Made by a program: the position numbers and the translations under genes. A model generated the notes under the pieces. That model had not been told where the DNA came from, did not search any database, and saw only the letters and a program-made list of their open reading frames with translations. A DNA stretch of 34,492 nt from JBCCEJ01 sp039030335 (GTDB taxonomy: Bacteria > Pseudomonadota > Gammaproteobacteria > HK1): positions 1 to 34,492 of the forward strand of contig JBCCEJ010000060.1 of the NCBI GenBank assembly GCA_039030335.1, written 5' to 3'. This document shows positions 7,727 through 15,771 of this stretch, piece after piece; positions within the stretch are counted from its first letter, which is position 1, and every line of letters starts with the position of its first letter.

Positions 7727-8938
7727 ATGACCAGCAGCTACGACTTCGACAGCACCTATGAGCGGCGCGGTACGCACTCGATCAAGTGGGAATTCATCGT
7801 CAGAAATGGCGCCATCGAGCCGTGGGACGAAGCGCACCCCGAACGCGGTGAAGAGCAGATCCTGCCGTTGTGGGTGGCGGATATGGATTTTGCCGCGGCC
7901 CCTGAGATCGCGCAGGCGATCCAGGCGCGCGCCAATCACCCGGTCTATGGATACGCCAGCATTCCCCGCGGCTACCGGGAACTGGTCGCCGGGTGGCAGC
8001 AGCGACGCAACGGCTGGCAGGCCAACCCGGACTGGGTCGTACCCATCCCCGGCATCGTGCCGGCGATGCATCTGTTCGTCCGCCAGTTCACGGCACCTGG
8101 CGATGGTGTGCTGATCCAGCGACCGGTCTATCACCCGTTCACATTTGCCGCTGAGCGCAATGGCCGTGAGGTCGTGAGCGCCAGCCTGAAGATCGAGAAC
8201 GGCCGGTATGTCATGGACTTTGACGATCTCGAGCGAAAGGCGAGCGATCCGAACGTCAAGGCAGCGCTGCTTTGCAGTCCGCACAATCCGGTCGGGAGGG
8301 TCTGGAGTGCGGACGAGCTGAATCGTTACGCGGACATTTGTGCGCGCAACGACGTGCTCGTATTCGCCGATGAGATCCACGGCGACCTGATCATGCCGGG
8401 GCAAATCTTTGTTCCGTACGCGAGCGTTGCGGCCGCGCAGCATGGCCGGTTCGTGGTCGGCACGGCGACCAGCAAGACCTTCAATCTGGCGGGACTCAAG
8501 CTCGCGAATCTGCTGATCCCCGATGCCGACGTCCGCGCGCAGATGAACGACGAAGTGCGCGCTTCCGGGTTGATGGGAATGAACCCGTTGTCGATCACGG
8601 CGACCGAAGCGGCCTATACACACGGGGAGCCGTGGCTGAACGCGTGTATCGACTACATCGCTTCGAACGACGTGTATCTCCGCGAATTCGTCGCTGAGCG
8701 GATGCCAAAACTCGGCGTGATACCGCTCGAAGGGACCTACCTGGTCTGGCTCGATTTTCGCGCGTTCGGTGTCGACGACGAGTCGCTCGCCGACCTGCTG
8801 ATGAACAAGGCCAGGTTGTATCTCGATGAGGGGCCGATCTTCGGACCTGAAGGCAGCGGATTCGCGCGCATCAACATTGCCTGCGCGCGTGTGACCCTGG
8901 CGCAGGCCCTGGCGCGTCTCGCCGGCGCGCTCGGCTAG
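7727..8938 (+). CDS. MalY/PatB-family PLP-dependent C-S lyase (cystathionine beta-lyase-like aminotransferase fold)
   Basis: The 403-residue fold-type-I PLP protein matches the MalY/PatB branch. It has the N-terminal HSIKWEF, the LPLWVADMDF block, YGYASIPRGYRELVAGW, PVYHPFTF, SPHNPVGRVW, VFADEIHGDL with the PLP-ring aspartate, and ATSKTFNLAG with the Schiff-base lysine Lys250. Members cleave the C-S bond of cystathionine or cysteine conjugates to give a thiol, pyruvate and ammonia; some retain only aminotransferase activity. The family is about 390-400 residues, so it is full length. It lies 79 bp after the amidase and 25 bp before an MFS gene, consistent with one operon. Whether the substrate is cystathionine or an S-conjugate taken up from outside is unknown. 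Confidence 0.9.
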   Translation: MTSSYDFDSTYERRGTHSIKWEFIVRNGAIEPWDEAHPERGEEQILPLWVADMDFAAAPEIAQAIQARANHPVYGYASIPRGYRELVAGWQQRRNGWQANPDWVVPIPGIVPAMHLFVRQFTAPGDGVLIQRPVYHPFTFAAERNGREVVSASLKIENGRYVMDFDDLERKASDPNVKAALLCSPHNPVGRVWSADELNRYADICARNDVLVFADEIHGDLIMPGQIFVPYASVAAAQHGRFVVGTATSKTFNLAGLKLANLLIPDADVRAQMNDEVRASGLMGMNPLSITATEAAYTHGEPWLNACIDYIASNDVYLREFVAERMPKLGVIPLEGTYLVWLDFRAFGVDDESLADLLMNKARLYLDEGPIFGPEGSGFARINIACARVTLAQALARLAGALG

Positions 8939-8963
8939 CAAGACGCGGCCCGAGACCCCGCTC

Positions 8964-10199
8964 ATGGCGCTAAAGGACCGGTTGGCGCCATTTCGCATCG
9001 CGCAGTTTCGCAACCTCTGGTTCTCCGACGCGCTGTCGCTCTCCGGGTTCGAGATGGAGACGCTGATCCTCGCGTGGTACGTCCTGCAGGAAAGCAATTC
9101 GCCGTTCCTGGTTGGCGTTATCGGCGCGCTCCGCTTCGGCGGTACGCTGGTGAGCCCGTTCCTCGGCGTCTACGTCGACCGCTTGTCCAAGCAGTCGGTC
9201 ATCCTGTGGTTCCGCGTGGCGTTCCTGCTGGTTTCGCTCGGCGTGATGACGGCCGCGTTCACTGGCACGCTGGAGCTGTGGCAGGCGTTTGTAGCGGCGG
9301 CGGTGCAAGGCTTGTTGCGGCCGCCCGAGATGGTGGTCCGTCAGGCTCTGATCGCTGACAGCGTGCCCGCAAATCTGTTGATGAACGCGATGGGTTTCTC
9401 GCGCATCAACCTCGATGGGGCGAAGATCGTGGGCGCGCTCACTGGTGCCGGCACGATGGCGGCCTTCGGGATCGGCAACGCCTACCTCATCGTCTCCGTG
9501 GTCTACGCGGCGAGCCTGGTATTCACGCTACGCATGAATGTCATACCGCCGGCAGCGCCGGCCGATGGTGACAGCGCCTGGATGCAGCTGCGGGCCGGGC
9601 TGGCGCACATCCGCGCGATCCCGCCATTGAACGGTCTGATGTGGCTGGCATTCGTCGCGAATCTGGTCGCCTACCCCGTGAGCTACGGCCTGTTGCCGGT
9701 TATTGCGCGAGATGAGTTCAACCTCGATGAGCTCGGACTTGCGAACATGGTCGTGGCCGTTTCCGTCGGCGCACTGATCGGATCGGTAGTGCTCGGTTTC
9801 GTGCGCACCCGCCGGCCATCCATGATGATGGTGCTCGGTGTCTTCTTATGGCAGTTCACGCTGCTCGCGTTCGCGTTGAGCCCGGGCTACACGCTGGCGA
9901 TGGTCATGCTGTTCTTCTCCGGGCTCGCCTCCAGCATCGGCATGACGTCGATGTCCGTGATGTTGATGCTCTACGCCAACCCGGCCTATCGCGGACGGGT
10001 CATGGGCGTGCGCATGCTGGCCGTTTACGGCCTGCCGCTCGGCCTGCTCGTGGCCGGCTATCTGTTCGAGCAGATGGGGGTTCGCGGCACGCTGACGCTG
10101 ATGGGTGCCGGCGGCCTGGTGGTGTTCATCTGGCAGTTGCTTCGCTGGCGGCGCATCGCCGAACGCTACGAGCGCGAGCAGGGGATGCCGCCCGAGTGA
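8964..10199 (+). CDS. MFS transporter, DHA3/EntS-like (MFS_3) type
   Basis: The 411-residue polytopic protein has about 12 transmembrane segments and the N-terminal pattern of the MFS_3 (EntS/macrolide-efflux) branch: FRIAQFRNLWFSDALS, then ETLILAWYVLQESNSPFLVG, then the motif A equivalent LGVYVDRLSKQ and RQALIADSVPANLLMNAMG before the middle loop. These are usually proton-driven exporters of drugs or siderophores. It starts at ATG 8964, 25 bp after the C-S lyase, and ends 9 bp before the stop of the convergent class IV aminotransferase gene. Export of the lyase product or an inhibitor is a context guess only. Confidence 0.88.
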   Translation: MALKDRLAPFRIAQFRNLWFSDALSLSGFEMETLILAWYVLQESNSPFLVGVIGALRFGGTLVSPFLGVYVDRLSKQSVILWFRVAFLLVSLGVMTAAFTGTLELWQAFVAAAVQGLLRPPEMVVRQALIADSVPANLLMNAMGFSRINLDGAKIVGALTGAGTMAAFGIGNAYLIVSVVYAASLVFTLRMNVIPPAAPADGDSAWMQLRAGLAHIRAIPPLNGLMWLAFVANLVAYPVSYGLLPVIARDEFNLDELGLANMVVAVSVGALIGSVVLGFVRTRRPSMMMVLGVFLWQFTLLAFALSPGYTLAMVMLFFSGLASSIGMTSMSVMLMLYANPAYRGRVMGVRMLAVYGLPLGLLVAGYLFEQMGVRGTLTLMGAGGLVVFIWQLLRWRRIAERYEREQGMPPE

Positions 10200-10208
10200 G
10201 CGCTCTCA

Positions 10209-11144
10209 TCAGAGCCGGCGGAGATACTGCGCCTCGAAGTCGAAGTCCAGCACGTCCTTGTAGCCATCTATCAGCTGCCGCGTGACCGGGCCCGGCACGC
10301 CGCTGCCGAGACCGCGGCCATTCACCGTGGCTACCGGCACCATGCAAAGACTGGTCGAGGTCAGGAAACACTCGTCGGCCGTGAACACGTCGAACATGTC
10401 GATGTCGGTTTCGTGCACCGGCATGCCGAGTTTGCCGGCGATCTCGATGACGACCTCGCGGCTGATCCCCGGCAATACGTAGCGCGCCTTGGGCGTCAGC
10501 AGTTCGCCGTCGCGGACGAAGAAGATATTGCTGCCGAGCCCTTCGGCCAGGTTGCCGTTGTGGTCGAGCAAGATCGCCCATCCGAGCGGGTCGCGCGCGC
10601 GCACCTCGCGGTCTGCCAATAGCAGGTTCAGATAGTTGTGCGTCTTGGCGCGCGGGCTCTGGGCATCGGGCGGTGTGCGGCGGGTCGCCGGAATCTCGAC
10701 CTTGACGCCGTCGCGAAACAGCGGCGCCCGGGCTGCGAACGGTAGCGGCGTGCACTCGATGATGACCGTCGGCTCGGTCGGTCCTTCATTCGCGAAGCTG
10801 TCGCCCGTGCCGGGCGTGACACGCTGGAACAGCCAGTAGTCGTCATCCTCGCCCAGCAGATGCAGGTTGGCCGCCAGCACCTCTTCGCTGCGGGCCACCA
10901 TCTCGTCCGGCGTCAGGCCGCTGTCCATCGACAGGTATTTCATCGACCGGTACAGGCGCTGCACGTGATCGTGCAGGCGAAACGGCTGGTGACGTACAGT
11001 TCGGGCCGTATCGAATACCGCCTCGCCGTACTTGAAGCCGCGATCGCGAAACGAGACGGTGACCTGGCTCTCCGGGAGCAGCTGGCCATTGTGATAGGCC
11101 ATCCGCTCGTTTCGACGTGTCGTGCCGCTTGTCTGCTCGCTCAT
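10209..11144 (-). CDS. Class IV PLP aminotransferase (branched-chain/D-amino-acid aminotransferase family)
   Basis: The 311-residue fold-type-IV protein begins with YHNGQLLPESQVTVSFRDRGFKYGEAVFDTART, the usual opening of BCAT/DAAT-like enzymes. It continues with RLHDHVQRLYRS. The Schiff-base lysine is Lys167 in RAKTHNYLN; the PLP-phosphate region GNLAEGLGSNIFFV and the TP...LPGISREVV block follow. The family includes branched-chain aminotransferase, D-alanine aminotransferase and 4-amino-4-deoxychorismate lyase. The residues that separate these cannot be judged safely by eye, though the sequence looks aminotransferase-like. ATG 11144 has GAGG 8 nt upstream. The gene is divergent from the class III aminotransferase across 228 bp, which may hold a shared control region. 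Confidence 0.9.
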   Translation of the reverse strand: MSEQTSGTTRRNERMAYHNGQLLPESQVTVSFRDRGFKYGEAVFDTARTVRHQPFRLHDHVQRLYRSMKYLSMDSGLTPDEMVARSEEVLAANLHLLGEDDDYWLFQRVTPGTGDSFANEGPTEPTVIIECTPLPFAARAPLFRDGVKVEIPATRRTPPDAQSPRAKTHNYLNLLLADREVRARDPLGWAILLDHNGNLAEGLGSNIFFVRDGELLTPKARYVLPGISREVVIEIAGKLGMPVHETDIDMFDVFTADECFLTSTSLCMVPVATVNGRGLGSGVPGPVTRQLIDGYKDVLDFDFEAQYLRRL

Positions 11145-11372
11145 TCGCTGACCCTCATATCCCTCTCAAACGCCCGCAGCAGGTGGTTCCGGCGGATGCC
11201 GGTCGCGCACGCGTAGCTGCGTCGGAGTGTAACGCCGTTGCTGCCACTCGCGTCAGCACGGATCTCCAGGACGGACGTATGCCTTTTCAGCCGTTCGAAG
11301 CATGTATCGAGTGGGGCTGGCGGGCTATCCTTGTGGTCCAGGCCCGCAGACCACTCGCAGAGGTCAAGCCGC
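11145..11372. other. Divergent intergenic region between two aminotransferase genes
   Basis: No gene is supported in these 228 bp. They must contain the promoters for the leftward class IV and rightward class III aminotransferases. A small hairpin (CCGGC-GGAT-GCCGG, 11189-11202) and a possible -10 element (TATCCT, 11326-11331) can be seen, but no convincing paired -35. The short frames crossing this region do not look like natural protein. Confidence 0.4.
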
Positions 11373-12752
11373 ATGAGCGCTGTCGCTGTAACCAACTCTC
11401 AAATCGAAGCCGACTACCGTGCGCGCACGCCGGGTTCGGCAGCGCGCATCGACCACGCGCGATCCATCTTTCCGAGTGGTCTGGTGCACGACTCGCGCAA
11501 GCTCAACCCGTATCCGATCTACGTCGATCGCGCCGCCGGACCGCGCAAATGGGATGTCGATGGCAATGAGTACATCGACTTCTACGGCGGGCACGGCGCG
11601 CTGCTGCTCGGCCACGCGCACCCGCGGATGCTCGAGGCAACGCAGACCCAGCTGGCGCTGGGCACGCACTATGGTGCGTGTCACGACCTCGAAGTGGGGT
11701 GGGGTGAGCGCGTACAGTCGCTGGTGCCATGCGCAGAGCGCGTCAGGTTCACTTCCTCGGGTACCGAAGCGAACCTGATGGCCATCCGGCTTGCCCGTGC
11801 GCACACCGGGCGCATGCGCCTGATGCGCTTCAAAGGGCATTTCCACGGCTGGCAGGACCACGTGGCGTTTGGCGTCGACAGCCATTATGACGGCACACCT
11901 TCACCGGGCGTGCTGAGCGGTATCGCCGAGCACGTCGTGCTCGGTGACTCCAGCGATATCGAAGGCACCGTGGCGTTGCTGCGCGAGACCGACGATATCG
12001 CGGCCGTCATCCTGGAGCCAACCGGCGGGTCGTTCAGCGGTTTGCCGATGGATGCGGCGATGCTGCCCGCTTTGCGCGAAGTGACCCGCGAGCGCGGCAT
12101 CGTGCTGATCTTCGACGAGGTGGTGACCGGCTTTCGCGTGTCGTCTGGCGGCGCGCAGGGTTACTACGGCGTAACGCCCGACATGGCGACGTTTGCCAAG
12201 ATCGTGGCCGGTGGCTTGCCGGGCGGCTGTGTAACCGGCTCGCAGGCGATCATGGAACATCTGGATTTCGAAGTTTGCGCTGAGAAAAACCGTGAGAAGG
12301 TCGGGCATCAGGGCACCTACAACGCCAATCCCGTGTGCGCTGCGTCCGGCATCGCGGCGCTCGATGCGCTCGTTGCAGAAAACGCGTGCGAACGTGCTTC
12401 CGCGCAGGCAGCCCGGCTCCGCGACGGCGCCAACCGGCTCTTCACCGAGCGCGCGCTGCCGTGGGCCTGCTATGGAACGCACAGCGCCTTTTACTTCTAC
12501 ACCAATCCGCACGAGCCGGATCTGAAGGCCGACGAGTTCGATCCGCTGGCGTGCGAGGTCACAGCCGTCAAAGCCGTCGCGAAGCTGCCGGTTACCAATA
12601 AGCTGCGGCTCGCGTTGATGATCGAAGGGGTCGATATGTCCGGCAAACCGGGCGGCCTCGTCTCAGCGGTCCACACCGATGCCGATATCGATGCGACCGT
12701 CGCCGCGCTCGGACGGGCGCTCGACCGCCTGCAGGCTGAGGGCGAAGTCTGA
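11373..12752 (+). CDS. Class III PLP aminotransferase, glutamate-1-semialdehyde-aminomutase-like
   Basis: The 459-residue protein has the class III fold in order: IFPSGLVHDSR and YVDRAAGPRKWDVDGNEYIDFYGGHGALLLGHAHP, the TSSGTEANLMAIRLAR phosphate loop, FKGHFHGWQDH, ILEPTGGS, FDEVVTGFR and MATFAKIVAGGLPGG with the Schiff-base lysine Lys276. It most resembles the glutamate-1-semialdehyde-aminomutase-like group annotated as aspartate aminotransferase family, not true HemL, which is somewhat shorter. The enzyme would move an amino group between an amino acid or amine and a keto acid. ATG 11373 was chosen because AGAGG lies about 9 nt upstream; the longer frame from 11238 runs into the intergenic control region. 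It opens a rightward block continuing into the second amidase. Confidence 0.9.
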   Translation: MSAVAVTNSQIEADYRARTPGSAARIDHARSIFPSGLVHDSRKLNPYPIYVDRAAGPRKWDVDGNEYIDFYGGHGALLLGHAHPRMLEATQTQLALGTHYGACHDLEVGWGERVQSLVPCAERVRFTSSGTEANLMAIRLARAHTGRMRLMRFKGHFHGWQDHVAFGVDSHYDGTPSPGVLSGIAEHVVLGDSSDIEGTVALLRETDDIAAVILEPTGGSFSGLPMDAAMLPALREVTRERGIVLIFDEVVTGFRVSSGGAQGYYGVTPDMATFAKIVAGGLPGGCVTGSQAIMEHLDFEVCAEKNREKVGHQGTYNANPVCAASGIAALDALVAENACERASAQAARLRDGANRLFTERALPWACYGTHSAFYFYTNPHEPDLKADEFDPLACEVTAVKAVAKLPVTNKLRLALMIEGVDMSGKPGGLVSAVHTDADIDATVAALGRALDRLQAEGEV

Positions 12753-12765
12753 TCAGGGTTGTGGC

Positions 12766-12779
12766 CGGTCGGCCGACCG
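12766..12779. repeat. 14-bp perfect palindrome between aminotransferase and amidase genes
   Basis: CGGTCGGCCGACCG lies in the 70-bp gap before the second amidase gene. Its first ten bases recur at 18837-18846 in the leader of the pqiC-like gene. It may be an operator or short RNA hairpin, but in GC-rich DNA such palindromes can occur by chance. Confidence 0.3.
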
Positions 12780-12822
12780 AGCGCCGATTTCCCGACTCCC
12801 GTTTGTACAACCTGGATAGCCC

Positions 12823-14277
12823 ATGTCACACGATGCCCTGATAGCCGCCACGGCGCTCGACGTCCTCGAGCTACTCGAACGCGGCGATACGCACCCGCTC
12901 GAACTGATCGATGCGCTGGAGGCGCGCGTCGCGGCCGTAGATGGCGACGTCAATGCGATCGTGACGGAGGCTTTCGATCGCGCCCGCGCGCTGGCGGGCG
13001 AACTGATGAAACGCCCGGCCGAGGAACAGGGTTTGCTCCGCGGCCTGCCGGTCGCCATCAAGGATCTGGAGCCGGTCGACGGCGTGCGCTCGACGTTTGG
13101 CTCACCGATCTTCAGCGACTTCGTGCCGACCGGTTCGGATGCGGTTGTCGAGCAGGTCGAGAGCAACGGCGGCATCGTCTACGCCAAGACCAACACGCCA
13201 GAGTTTGGCGCCGGCGCCAACACCTTTAATGAGGTGTTCGGCGCTACCCGCAATCCCTGGGACACCTCGAAGAGCTGCGCCGGTTCGTCCGGTGGGTCTG
13301 CCGTTGCGCTCGCGACCGGTACGGCCTGGCTCGCGAGCGGCTCCGACCTTGGAGGGTCGCTTCGCAACCCCGCGAGCTTCTGCTCTGTAGTGGGTTTTCG
13401 CCCGAGCCCGGGTCGCGTCGCCAAAGGCGCCACTACGCCGGGCTCCTACCCGGATTCGCTCGGCGGCATGCCGAACGACCCGTTTTCGATCACCGGCCCG
13501 ATGGCGCGCAACGTGCCGGACGTGGCGCTGCTGCTGGACGCCATGACCGGTCACCATCCCAGCGACACACTCTCGCTGCCGCGCGAAGCGGTGAGCTACC
13601 GGCAGGCTGTCTCAGAACAGCGCCGACCGGCTCGCGTTGCTTTCTCGCCCGATTTTGGTGTCACGCCGGTCGACCCGGAGGTGGCCGCTATCTGCCGACA
13701 GGCTGCCCAGCGGTTTGCGGATATGGGGTGTGATGTCGTCGAGGCACACCCCGATTTTCACGATGTGCAGGAGATCTTCCAAACTTATCGGGCGATCAGT
13801 TTCTACGTGACGAAAAAGACGCTGCTGGATGCGCACCGGGAACTCCTGAAACCGGAGGTCATCTGGAACATCGAACGGGCGGGTGAAGTCACGATGGACG
13901 ACCTGACCCGCGTCGAGCGGGCGAGGTCCGCCTACCTGGCTCGCACGGTGGCATTCTTCGCCGACTACGATCTGCTGCTTTCACCAGCCACCATCGTGCC
14001 CCCGTATCCGGTGGAAGAACGCTTCGTCGCGCGCTGTGGAGACGTCGAGTTCAGCAACTATATTGAGTGGTGCACGATCGCCTACGCGATCACGCTGACG
14101 AGTTGTCCGGCGATCAGTGTGCCGGCTGGCTTCACGGCCGCCGGACTGCCGGTGGGTTTGCAGATCGTCGGCAAGCCGCGGGGCGAGGCCGATCTGCTGT
14201 CCGCGGCGGCGCTTTATGAGGCCGCCAATCCGATGGCCGACCCGGTGCCGATCACGCCGCGTGCACCGCGGTCCTGA
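12823..14277 (+). CDS. Amidase-signature hydrolase (second amidase)
   Basis: The 484-residue enzyme is only distantly similar to the first amidase but keeps the triad at the same numbers: Lys80 in AIKDLEPV, Ser155 in the AGSSGGSA loop and nucleophile Ser179 in GSDLGGSLRNPAS. Other family blocks are KTNTPEFGAGANTFNEVFG, then RNPWD, the SITGPMARN block, and CPAISVPAGF with GLPVGLQIVG at the C-terminus. It cleaves an amide, releasing ammonia or an amine. No small AtzG-like partner precedes it. It follows the class III aminotransferase by 70 bp and precedes the MmgE/PrpD gene by 60 bp, so the three are probably co-transcribed. No strong ribosome-binding site is visible before ATG 12823. Substrate unknown. 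Confidence 0.92.
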   Translation: MSHDALIAATALDVLELLERGDTHPLELIDALEARVAAVDGDVNAIVTEAFDRARALAGELMKRPAEEQGLLRGLPVAIKDLEPVDGVRSTFGSPIFSDFVPTGSDAVVEQVESNGGIVYAKTNTPEFGAGANTFNEVFGATRNPWDTSKSCAGSSGGSAVALATGTAWLASGSDLGGSLRNPASFCSVVGFRPSPGRVAKGATTPGSYPDSLGGMPNDPFSITGPMARNVPDVALLLDAMTGHHPSDTLSLPREAVSYRQAVSEQRRPARVAFSPDFGVTPVDPEVAAICRQAAQRFADMGCDVVEAHPDFHDVQEIFQTYRAISFYVTKKTLLDAHRELLKPEVIWNIERAGEVTMDDLTRVERARSAYLARTVAFFADYDLLLSPATIVPPYPVEERFVARCGDVEFSNYIEWCTIAYAITLTSCPAISVPAGFTAAGLPVGLQIVGKPRGEADLLSAAALYEAANPMADPVPITPRAPRS

Positions 14278-14337
14278 GCGGTGCCGCGCCCGGCGCGGTT
14301 ATCTGCCCGTGATGACGCTAACGAAGAGAGACCAGCC

Positions 14338-15771
14338 ATGCCTGATGTGATCGCAGCGAACCCCCGGCCGCCGATAACCCGCCGGCTTGCTGAGTGGGCC
14401 CACGCCGTGCCAGCGGTCGAAGATCCGCAGGTCTTGCGCCAGGCCGCGGACGGCCTCGCCGACACGGTGGCATGCATGGTTGCAGGCGCCGGTGATGAGG
14501 CTGCCGCGCGTCTTCGCACGGGACTGGAACGCTACGGCTCCGGCCCCGCTGTAGTGGTGGGTTCTCATGCGCGCATGGCGGCGCCCTGGGCAGCAATGGC
14601 CAACGGCATGGCCGCGCACGTACTCGATTTCGACGACAACTACGGGCCCGGATTCACCCACGCGTCCGCCGTGATCGTGCCGGCGCTACTCGCTTTGGCC
14701 GATGGCCGGACGGTGAGCGGCAAGGCGTGGCTGGATGCCTACGTCATCGGCCTGGAACTGCAGGCGGTTATCGGCCGCGGCATGGGGCGCACGCAATACG
14801 ACCTCGGCTGGCACAGCACTTCCACCGTGGGATGCCTGGGTGCGGCGGGCGCCGCTGCGCGGTTGCTTGGCCTGGACGCTGACGGCATCGCGAATGCGAT
14901 CAGTCTGGCAGTGAGTCTCGCCTCCGGCGCCAAGGTGCAGTTCGGTTCACCCGGTAAACCGTTTCACGCGGGTATGGCCGCACATAACGCAGTGCTCGCC
15001 GCCGAGCTGGCCGCGGCCGGTATGACCGCACGCGACGACGCCATCGAGGGTGAACGCGGCTTCATCGACCTCTACGCCGGTGACGGTGACACCGGTTGGG
15101 AAGCGCTGTTGGCGGAACTGGGGACGCCCGAGGCGCTGTTGCGCTTTGGCCTGCTGCCGAAGCTCTACCCGTGTTGCGGCTCCACGCACAAGGTGCTCGA
15201 CGGCGTGTTGGCGCTCCGGGAGACGCACGGATTTGGCGCCGCCGATGTGGCCGCGGTGGATACGCTCGTCGGTTACGGCAACGTGCGCAACCTCTGCTAC
15301 CCCGACCCGCGCCAGGAGATGGAGGCGCGGTTCTCGATGAACTACTGCGTCGCCGTCGCGCTGCACGCCGGGCGCGTCAGCCTGTCGGACTTCACTCCAC
15401 AGGCCGTGATGCGCCCCGAGGTTCGCGATCTGCTCGGGCTGACGACCATGCGCTCCTATCCGGCGGATGCCGAGGGTAGTGATTCACTGAAACGTCTGCC
15501 GCACGAGGTGCGTATCACACTCCGCGACGGGCGCGAACTGCACGAGAGTGTGGCGACGCCCCGCGGCGCCATCAATGTGCCTTTCACGGAAGCGGACAAG
15601 CGCGCCAAATTCGACGACTGCTGTGCCAGTCAGCTGAGCGCTGAAGCGCTGACCACGCTGCGCGCCCAGCTAGAGTCTCCCGAACGCATGGCCGACACCG
15701 CGGCCCTCACGGCGTGCCTTGAATTTGGCGCCGGCGCCGATCGGGGAGAACGTTTTCAGCGTGCAGCCTGA
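14338..15771 (+). CDS. MmgE/PrpD family protein (2-methylcitrate-dehydratase-like)
   Basis: The 477-residue protein shows the MmgE/PrpD layout: ADTVACMVAGAG-type opening (here GLADTVACMVAG), the active-site region NGMAAHVLDFDDNYGPGFTHAS, then LGWHSTSTVGCLGAAGAAARLLGL, SGAKVQFGSPGKPFHAGMAA, and the C-terminal lid with LLPKLYPCCGSTH and MNYCVAVAL. Characterised relatives are 2-methylcitrate dehydratase, cis-aconitate decarboxylase and iminodisuccinate epimerase, so the name does not fix the reaction. ATG 14338 follows GAGAG about 9 nt upstream and was preferred to GTG 14281. The stop overlaps the chosen pqiA start by 11 nt. No prpB/prpC neighbours are present, arguing against a propionate role; linkage to an amidase and aminotransferase suggests catabolism of an amino- or amido-acid. 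Confidence 0.9.
   Translation: MPDVIAANPRPPITRRLAEWAHAVPAVEDPQVLRQAADGLADTVACMVAGAGDEAAARLRTGLERYGSGPAVVVGSHARMAAPWAAMANGMAAHVLDFDDNYGPGFTHASAVIVPALLALADGRTVSGKAWLDAYVIGLELQAVIGRGMGRTQYDLGWHSTSTVGCLGAAGAAARLLGLDADGIANAISLAVSLASGAKVQFGSPGKPFHAGMAAHNAVLAAELAAAGMTARDDAIEGERGFIDLYAGDGDTGWEALLAELGTPEALLRFGLLPKLYPCCGSTHKVLDGVLALRETHGFGAADVAAVDTLVGYGNVRNLCYPDPRQEMEARFSMNYCVAVALHAGRVSLSDFTPQAVMRPEVRDLLGLTTMRSYPADAEGSDSLKRLPHEVRITLRDGRELHESVATPRGAINVPFTEADKRAKFDDCCASQLSAEALTTLRAQLESPERMADTAALTACLEFGAGADRGERFQRAA

Noticed and set aside
7574..9097. Long leftward frame (507 codons) opposite the MalY/PatB-like gene
   Set aside because: It is an antisense shadow in GC-rich DNA; the opposite strand has a complete PLP enzyme with all motifs.
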